A stretch of 64,000 nt of DNA, taken from Astrothelium macrocarpum (taxonomy: Eukaryota; Ascomycota; Dothideomycetes; Trypetheliales; Trypetheliaceae). Of the stretch, positions 57,359 through 64,000 are shown piece by piece (positions within the stretch are counted from its first letter, which is position 1; each line of letters opens with the position of its first letter). The position numbers and the translations under genes are program-made. The DNA lies in contig JAGEMR010000027.1 of NCBI GenBank assembly GCA_021030915.1, forward strand, positions 124,001-188,000, in the 5' to 3' direction. The notes beneath the pieces were generated by a model that saw only the letters and a program-made list of their open reading frames with translations, had not been told where the DNA came from and did not search any database.

Positions 57359-57979
57359 CTACATGCCTTCAATCGCACCCGCAATCTCCATGCCGTCTTT
57401 AGCATCCTTCTCAGCCAAACCCAGCCGAGGCGACATCGCATAGCACTTCGGGTCGGTCTCTTCGCCCTGAGCCCCGACTTGAGCGAGAACGTTCGCATGC
57501 TCGAGGGAACGGATTCCACGTGAGCCTGAAGTTAGTCAACTTGATTTACTTGAAATCCACGTACTATACTGGCTTTCTCTCAATTTGCATCTACATACGA
57601 CCCGTGAATCAAAGAAAAGAGTTGCAAGTACGCCAGTGAATGCTAGCCCTCCCTGTTCATGATTCTCCCATAGCCATGCCGTCAGGCCGTTCTAGCATCA
57701 GTGGTATATCGTACACAAGTCCTTTCCACCATTACCAATCAGCGCCTGCATAGCAAGAGAAAAACATGCATAAGAGCACACTCGCCTTTGAACACCACGC
57801 TGCAAACCCTGAGCCTCATCGCTTTGAATCGTTGAACCTGGCTTCTTTCTCTTACTCTTCTTTTTCCTACTCTTTGTTGTTCTGGGGTAGGAATGTCTCT
57901 CGCCAAGTAGCTGTCTAACCAACCACCACATTTTCCCTTCATATTTGTGTCGGTAGGGGCGTACTGCCTATTAAACATC
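57359..57979 (-). pseudogene. Unrecognised, probably decayed coding sequence
   Basis: Several minus-strand stretches read coherently: a basic start (MFNRQYAPTDTNMKGKCGGW ... RFKAMRLRVCSVVFKGE), then after a frame change CFSLAMQALIGNGGKDLCTI, then in the same frame, past two stop codons (TGA and TAG around 57688-57696), NGLTAWLWENHEQGGLAFTG. A last block (SLEHANVLAQVGAQGEETDP, CYAMSPRLGLAEKDAKDG) is preceded by a convincing splice acceptor with a CTAAC branch site (57523-57536) and ends at the stop at 57359. Either it is a gene with very short introns that I cannot place or, more likely, a relic with nonsense changes. I do not recognise the family. Confidence 0.45.
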
Positions 57980-58006
57980 TTCTACAAGTAGAAATTCCAA
58001 TCGTTC

Positions 58007-60267
58007 TCAACGACCACCTCCTCCATATACCCCACTTCCTCCCCTCATACTTGTGCTCCCACCACTACCCGACGGCGTCCTTCCTATACCACTCAGCGGC
58101 GGTGGCGGGAGATGTAAGCTCGGATTGAAAGTACTCGATGGTGGTGGTGGGTGGCTTTGATGCTGTTGCGGGCGAGGCGGACCAAGGTTGAATGGAGCAA
58201 CACTGTTGCTGATCGGCCGATTCATTGTAGGAGGTTTGTAAGACCCAGAACCGGTTCTGCTGTTACTGCTGCTATGAGCACTGCTATTAAAACTCGTGCT
58301 ATTCGCATTGCTGGGTGTAGTTGAAGTGTGATTCGAAAAGCTAGCACGGTAGGGATGGCCATTGCGGGGATCGGGAAGGCCAGGGGAAGGCGTGTAATAA
58401 GCGGCTGAGGTGCCGGAGGCATTCATGGCGTTAGGAACACTACCGGTGCCCGGGGCATGGCGCTTGGTGGGGCGGTGAGGGGGTTGATCGTCTTCGTCGT
58501 CTTCGTCGCTGAGGGTGAGATCAATGACTTCTGAACGTTGACGTTTGTTTGTTTGTGAGTGAGAAGCAGACGATGACGGTTCTCGAGACGTAGATGGAGG
58601 TGTTTGCGCAGTCATACGTGAAAATGGTGTTGCGAGGAGAGGTTCCTCCTTTTTAACGTGGTTGATACGCATGTCGGTAATGTCAACCAGGTCATCATCA
58701 GAACCATCGTTTTGTTGGCTGTGTCCATTAGTAGACTGGACGGATTTGTCACCGTGTGACCACTGTCCATTAGGTTCAATAGTGACTTGATCAGCAGACG
58801 TGTGCGCGAGGATGTCTTGGACGTATTGGTCCACGACCAGCGCTTCAAAGGAAATGAGTTTGTTGCAGACAGGGCACGTCCATGTGGGAGCCTGTTCTTG
58901 CAGTTGAAGAAATGATGCAACATCAAAACACTGGTTGTGGGTGCAGACAGTAGATCGACAGGGTATTTTGATGCGAACGGTCGAGATAGGGTCTTTTAGA
59001 GACAAGACGGAGGATGTAGCGACGATGTCCGGGTCCTTCGCACGAGTGATCACTATGAAATTCTGTTAATCACCGAGAGCCAAGGTGCTCGCGGGAATAT
59101 CTTACTCTCGTCAATAACCTTTTGCTTTGATATAACGGCACGCCGTTTGATCTTCTCAGTAAGGTCTCCTACAGATGTCGTTTTCACCAAATATGCAATC
59201 AGTGAAAATTTCTGGTTCATGTTAGCTTTATTAGCCTTGGCACCCTGATAGGCGATATATTTCCAATGATTAGCCTCCACCCAACCAACAAGAAAGAAAA
59301 CATAATGGTGTCCTGACCTTTTGCGTGAGCGCATATGTGACATTGACCGAGTTGTCATAATTTGCAGTCTTCCGCACGAAGTTCGTGATATCTGCAGGTC
59401 GCGTTGTACCTGGTTTGTTCTTGAGTCCCTTGAAATTGGCCTTGACATCCTCCCCGTTGACTTTGACTTCAATCTGAGAAGGAAAAGCTATATCAAGCTG
59501 CTCGTAACGTCCGAGGCCCGAGTCGCTTCCGCAAAATAGGCAAATCCGGAGTGATGGATCATTCCGAATCCTTGTGACTTGATCTTGGTTCAGATTGATT
59601 TGTGCTATAACCGTATGGCGATGGTTTGTCATTGCTGTAGCGCGCAATTAGTAGGATCTCAGTGTTGAAGCTTTATGGCAACGTACCTGGGAGCTCAAAT
59701 ACCTTGGTCAGGTGTTCGGTGAATGAATAAAACGGACTGTGTTTAAAGGAGAGGGGTGCTACTGTTTCCTTAGCTACAGTGTTCGAGTCAAACTATTTTC
59801 CATCCGTACCAACTGATCGTGAAGAGTGACCGTGAACATTATTCTGCCAATAATTTCCCGGCATTGTAGGTGAAGATGCAGAATATGCGGAACTGCTCGC
59901 TCTGTCTTGTCCGTAGCTTGGGTATGCTGAGGGTGAAGCACCTCTATTATTCACGCTATTTTCCAGTCGTTGTAGGATAGCCGTATCGCCACTGATGTTG
60001 ACTTCGTTGAGCCCTGAAGGAAAAGCATGGAGTATTAGTGAAAGGCCGAATATTTCTTCAACGTAACGAGTGACATAGAAAGGTAACATGTCAGGGAGTT
60101 CTGCATCACGTACGATCTAAAATGCGCTTTTGTAGTGCGGCCTTGACGCCTGAGACAGGCAGACCTTCTTTGCGGCATATCTCCTTGAGATCACTGTTGA
60201 TAAGCGTCTTGATCTGACGTTGGAGCTTTTCGACTTGTTGTTGGACTCCTGGAGAAGCGAGGGCCAT
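58007..60267 (-). CDS. SIZ/PIAS-type SUMO E3 ligase
   Basis: Six exons: 60267-60114, 60013-59810, 59761-59687, 59634-59318, 59211-59106 and 59052-58007; 633 aa. The N-terminal SAP domain (INSDLKEICRKEGLPVSGVK ... LQKRIL) would bind DNA. The PINIT region runs from SPFYSFTEHLTKVFELP to KFSLIAYLVKTTSVGDL. The SP-RING at about 317-348 has PCRSTVCTHNQCFD and WTCPVC, keeping the Cys/His zinc ligands. EVIDLTLSDEDDEDD near 459-473 is a SUMO-interacting motif with an acidic tail. A Ser/Gly/Pro-rich disordered tail ends the protein. It should transfer SUMO from Ubc9 to chromatin-bound targets. Exon 3 is 75 nt, and the acceptors of exons 3 and 5 were chosen for intron length and family fit. Confidence 0.92.
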
Positions 60268-60840
60268 TTCTAGTCAAGGTGCTGGCCCTGCCCTCGTTCA
60301 CGATATTCCGAAGGAGCAGGTACGGCGTCGGCCGGGCTCAGAGCACGATCCCCACCTGCTGAGCCTCGCCTGTGGATGTGAAAAGGTAATTGGAAGGAAG
60401 CAGAAGCCTACAGGTAGACAACAGAGGAGAAGAGAATATCGTGAACAAGACGCGAGGCATTATTTGCTACCATGGGTGACGCACCGCGAAAGTGAATCCG
60501 AAGGTTCGAGGTGACGTGACCGACGACAATATATTTTCCTCACCATTGAACTCACAGCTTGCTCAGTGCAAACTCGACTATGCTAGATAAATCATACCCG
60601 CAAGCCCAACAAGTCATATGGATTGTCTATATGTCTGCTTACGGAAGATACATATGCTGGCATTCTAAACAGACTCAGAATCGCACTTTGGTGCTACAAT
60701 TGGTATCCCGGCCCATCCTCACGCAGAATGGTGAATGCAATATTTACGTGAATACATTGGTACTATCATCAACCTATTTAGAGACATAGCAGACTGCAAA
60801 TCTTCCCCCGGCGCAACCATTTTCAGGATACGATAGGGTA
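60268..60840. other. Intergenic region between the SUMO ligase and the sedolisin gene
   Basis: No coding signal is recognised. The region includes the SUMO-ligase promoter and the sedolisin 3' flank. Confidence 0.5.
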
Positions 60841-62996
60841 TCACGATGACGAGCTATTCGTAGGCACCCCAAGCACGCTCAAGATCTTTGGGAAATTCTA
60901 TAGCAATTGTCAGTACCGCAAACGAGATCATCGACAAAGGGGCGCAACTCACCGGCGTTCCGAACCCAGTCACCGCATCCCACCCTGTCTCGGCTGGAAA
61001 CCCTTGCGTTCCGCAGCCAATTGAACTTCCACTTGTGATGTCATTGAATCCCGCATACGCCGTCTTGTACAGCAAAGGATTGAAGAAGCCAAGCGGGCTC
61101 TTTCCTGCCGCGATCAGCGCATCATTGACCAAACTCAACACCGCGCTCGCGGTTGGCGTTGCTGCGCTCGTGCCGTCCACTGAGATGACCTCGCCGTCAT
61201 ACACCACTGCGAATCGCTGACCCTGCGCAGCAATATCCGGGTAGCCACGACCCGAAGCATTGAACAGTCCTGCGTACTCGCCCTTGAGCGATGCAAGATA
61301 TGCGGATACAGTCGCGTTCTGGTACGATGGGCGAGCGAAATAATTGCTGAAGCCACCGCCAGAGGAGAAGCCGTTCGACGCATCAAAGGCGGCGACTTCG
61401 GGTGCAAAGTTCTTGGTCGCGCCTACAGCTGTCACGTATGGGCAGGTCGAGGGGAACTCGGGAAGGAATTCCGTCCGGTTCGTCCCATCATTGGCAATAC
61501 AGTCGCCTGTTGGTCCGACACCACTGTCGCCCGCAGCGAAGAGCAGTGTATGGCCCATGACACCAAATTTGCCAAACTCTTGGCAGACGCGGGCGGCGAA
61601 GCTGGGAGGGACGGTTTGTTCATCGTCATCGTAGGAGGTGCTGATTACCTGTGGGACGGAGGATTGAGCTTCGACGTACGTGATCCATGTGAGGTAGGGC
61701 TCATTTGTATCGGTTGGCGTGTTTACGTCTGGGATGAAAGGAGGGGATCCTCCGGTATTGTAGGCAGTGAGAGGAGTTGGGTACGAGATACCGAGGATAG
61801 TCTCAGCGTCGAGGTCACCTTCAACATCTTGACCGTTTCCGAGCTGCGTAGCGTTCAAAGGGGTCTGTTGATTCTGACCGTTGGCAATGATGTCGATTGT
61901 AAATTCTTGAGCCGCTGCTGCTGCATCGGGACGGAACTGTTGGAGGAATATTGACACGTCTGAACGATTGTTTGTTTCGTTGAGGTAGTTGCACAATGCA
62001 ATCTGATTCTGTCCGGGAACCTGAGGAACATAGTCCACGGTCCCATATAGCGTGCGAAGGCAGAGGGGTGTAACGAGAGTGGCATTGCAGACCTGAGCTA
62101 CAGTAGGGCGTGATACGGTGGGCACTTTTGGAGCAGCGAGCAGACCTTTGGCCATTGTTACAGGCTTCAAGGTTGAACTACGCTTCATGTTCGGCCGTGA
62201 GAGTTTGGACGGCCGAGAGAATGAGTTTGTTGGCTGGATAGCATCAATGTGATCATGCAGATGTCTTGGAAGTGACCATTCTGGAGCGCGAACGATGGTG
62301 GCACCATCTTCTCGATGCCTGTAGATAGAATACTTGGTATCGAGGAGCCGTTCCACTTCCTCCACGGGCAAACGAACAGTGATCCAGTCGCCAGCCGGAG
62401 TGTAGCTGAGGCTATCAAGATCAATACCGCTGTCCGATAGCCATTCGTGGACGTCGTCAGAGGCTTCTTCGGTTGGTTTTGTGTATGCCGTAACTTCATC
62501 CGCGGTAAGATGATGTCCGTATTTTGGATGGTCTGGGTCAGAAACTTCCATCAATTCTTTCTCCAGGTCGTCAAATCGGCTTTGTTTCAATCCAATTGAC
62601 AAATTGATCAGGTGGTCTGCGGGAGCTGGACCCTCACGGGTCCATTTAGCAGGAACATGGAAGGAGTCTTTGACAGCATATGGGGTACGAGCTTGAACTA
62701 CAGACATTAATTAGCATTGCCCAAAACTTTAACGCTACAGCTCATTGAACAGTGCTTCTGGAATAGCTGTTTACACTCTCAGACTCGGTAAATATCGATT
62801 GTCAATACAGTATGCGCATATCTCATCCAACGAGATCTGAGTAAGGGGTTTCTCACTGTGTCAATGACTATCGAAGTTCTTTTCACCGTGAACTGAGAAG
62901 ATGAAATCTATACAAACCTTTGCGTCCAGCATATAGAGGCTTCCCCAATGCAACCTCCCCCAAGACCGCCAACGAAAGCAGCGCAACAGTCCACAT
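60841..62996 (-). CDS. Secreted sedolisin-family (S53) tripeptidyl peptidase-like protease
   Basis: Exons about 62996-62918, 62697-60953 and 60897-60841 give 626 aa. The first exon supplies the signal peptide (MWTVALLSLAVLGEVALG), spliced over a 220-nt intron into VQARTPYAVKDSFHVP, the start of the activation prodomain. The last intron (60898-60952, GTGAGT...ATAG) turns GFGTP into GFGTPNFPKILSVLG, the normal S53 ending. Catalytic residues are Glu319 and Asp323 (EGDLD) and Ser537 in GTSAATP, with the oxyanion Asp in AAGDSG. The C-terminal calcium site is preserved (ETGWDAVTGFGTP). The family cleaves peptides at acidic pH outside the cell. Exon 1 coordinates may be off by one base. Confidence 0.93.
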
Positions 62997-64000
62997 TATC
63001 GAAAAGAAAAATGTGTGTAAAAGGAGCGCAAAGAAATTCCTCAACGAGTGTGACCACTGCAAAGCAGCACCAGGAGACAAAAGGCCTACCACAAGGGGGC
63101 ATCACGGCCTCTTAATTAATTATTTTCCCATCCCCACACCATCCCCAAATTGCCCCATCCCCCCAGGGTACCTTACGATCGTGCTCTAGCCATCACATCA
63201 TCGAAACCCTGACCTCCTCCCCAAAGCAGGGAAAGGCCGACACGTCTAAGCACGCGTTATCAAGGGGTCGAAGCGGTCCTACCACCCGGCCGAGTCCAGC
63301 ATGCACCCTATCACATGCGAGCACTGCAGGAAAATCGATGGAGCAGCTGCAGAAGTGCTCGTTTGATGGACGCAGCGTACACAGTGGCGCCAGGTACGAG
63401 CCTCAGAGACCTGCCTAATCGATATGCGCGCACGGTGGGTGATTGGAGGATAAGATGCTGGCACGGACCGAAGGGGTGGGACGACAGAACGGCGCCGGGT
63501 CTTTTCTGGATAGTACGGGGACAACAGGGTTCGTGGGTGCTTGGATTAGCCGCATCTTGGGACTTGCTTCTATTGTCGTATAAATTAATTGAAAGACGCA
63601 ATTGCTCGATTAGCTTTGGCTTTGTCAATTGTCAGCTTGTCTGAAGCTTATGAAGGGTAGTGAGTTTGGCTTGGTCTATTGCATTCGAGCAATCTCGAGC
63701 AAAGCTTAGGGTTTTGCCGCAATGAGCATTAGTACCACGTCAGAGGCTTGAGCTCAGCAGTGGCGGAAAGAATTGAGCCGCCCTTGAGACTTGCGCATCT
63801 TGTGGACTAACGCGCAGACGCTGGCATTTTGTCTCAGGCTGATAACGAGTGCCGATGAGATTCGCTCGTCATCGTTTCAGACGCGAATCTAAGTGGCCAT
63901 CTTTTTGCGACAAGTCCCTAAATGAAGGGCAGAGTACAATGGAAATCCCGGGCATGACGCGTCCGTCACCTATTAACCGACACAGCTGGATAATTTGGAA
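62997..64000. other. Non-coding right end of the window
   Basis: Overlapping ORFs of about 105 codons on both strands (63311-63644) are mutual shadows and show no family features. I see no gene. The first few hundred bases are the sedolisin promoter. Confidence 0.5.

Noticed and set aside
50801..58006. CRISPR-like or phage-like accessory island
   Set aside because: There are no regularly spaced repeats, and all recognisable content is eukaryotic (chromovirus integrase, tRNA intron).
61550..61954. 134-codon plus-strand ORF
   Set aside because: It is a shadow of the sedolisin catalytic domain on the other strand.
1..64000. Secondary-metabolite gene cluster
   Set aside because: The acyl-CoA dehydrogenase and ABC transporter are adjacent, but there is no backbone enzyme (PKS, NRPS, terpene cyclase) or cluster regulator, and their neighbours are housekeeping genes.

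Overview
The window is nuclear DNA from a filamentous ascomycete (Pezizomycotina). The signs are many short spliceosomal introns (about 46-110 nt, GT...AG), a Pol III U6 gene with an upstream TATA box and a B box after its terminator, a complex I accessory subunit that budding yeast lacks, and Pezizomycotina-type families (tannase, sedolisin, 2EXR-type proteins, a many-exon NDUFA12). I cannot fix the class; Leotiomycetes or Dothideomycetes would fit. Exon joins were worked out by reading across splice sites by eye, so ends are best estimates.

0-16.3 kb: a secreted propeller-like protein runs off the left edge. Then come an unresolved coding-like stretch, U6 snRNA, and a head-to-head ribosome-biogenesis pair, LSG1 (60S) and LTV1 (40S), whose shared 217-bp promoter carries PAC-type sites. 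A secreted tannase/feruloyl esterase follows. Next is a head-to-head pair made of a PD-(D/E)XK-like protein and a small FTA2-like kinase, and then a decayed AKR1-type DHHC palmitoyltransferase.

16.9-34 kb: a dense housekeeping block. It holds an acyl-CoA dehydrogenase, a large ABCC transporter, then COQ8, PGS1 and NDUFA12 (three mitochondrial inner-membrane genes, the last two sharing a 209-bp promoter), and the Sar1 exchange factor SEC12.

34-50.8 kb: a 4-kb gene desert with a GC-rich island, a CRIB-motif protein, two tandem 2EXR-type paralogues separated by degenerate direct repeats, a small secreted protein, the Brix protein RPF1, and a GT4 glycosyltransferase with a C-terminal membrane segment.

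50.8-58 kb: repeat-derived DNA. There is a frameshifted Ty3/gypsy chromovirus integrase tail with chromodomain, an 84-bp inverted repeat whose arms lie 4.7 kb apart, further broken coding stretches, and an intron-containing tRNA-Cys(GCA).

58-64 kb: a SIZ/PIAS-type SUMO E3 ligase and a secreted sedolisin (S53) peptidase. The last kilobase is empty.
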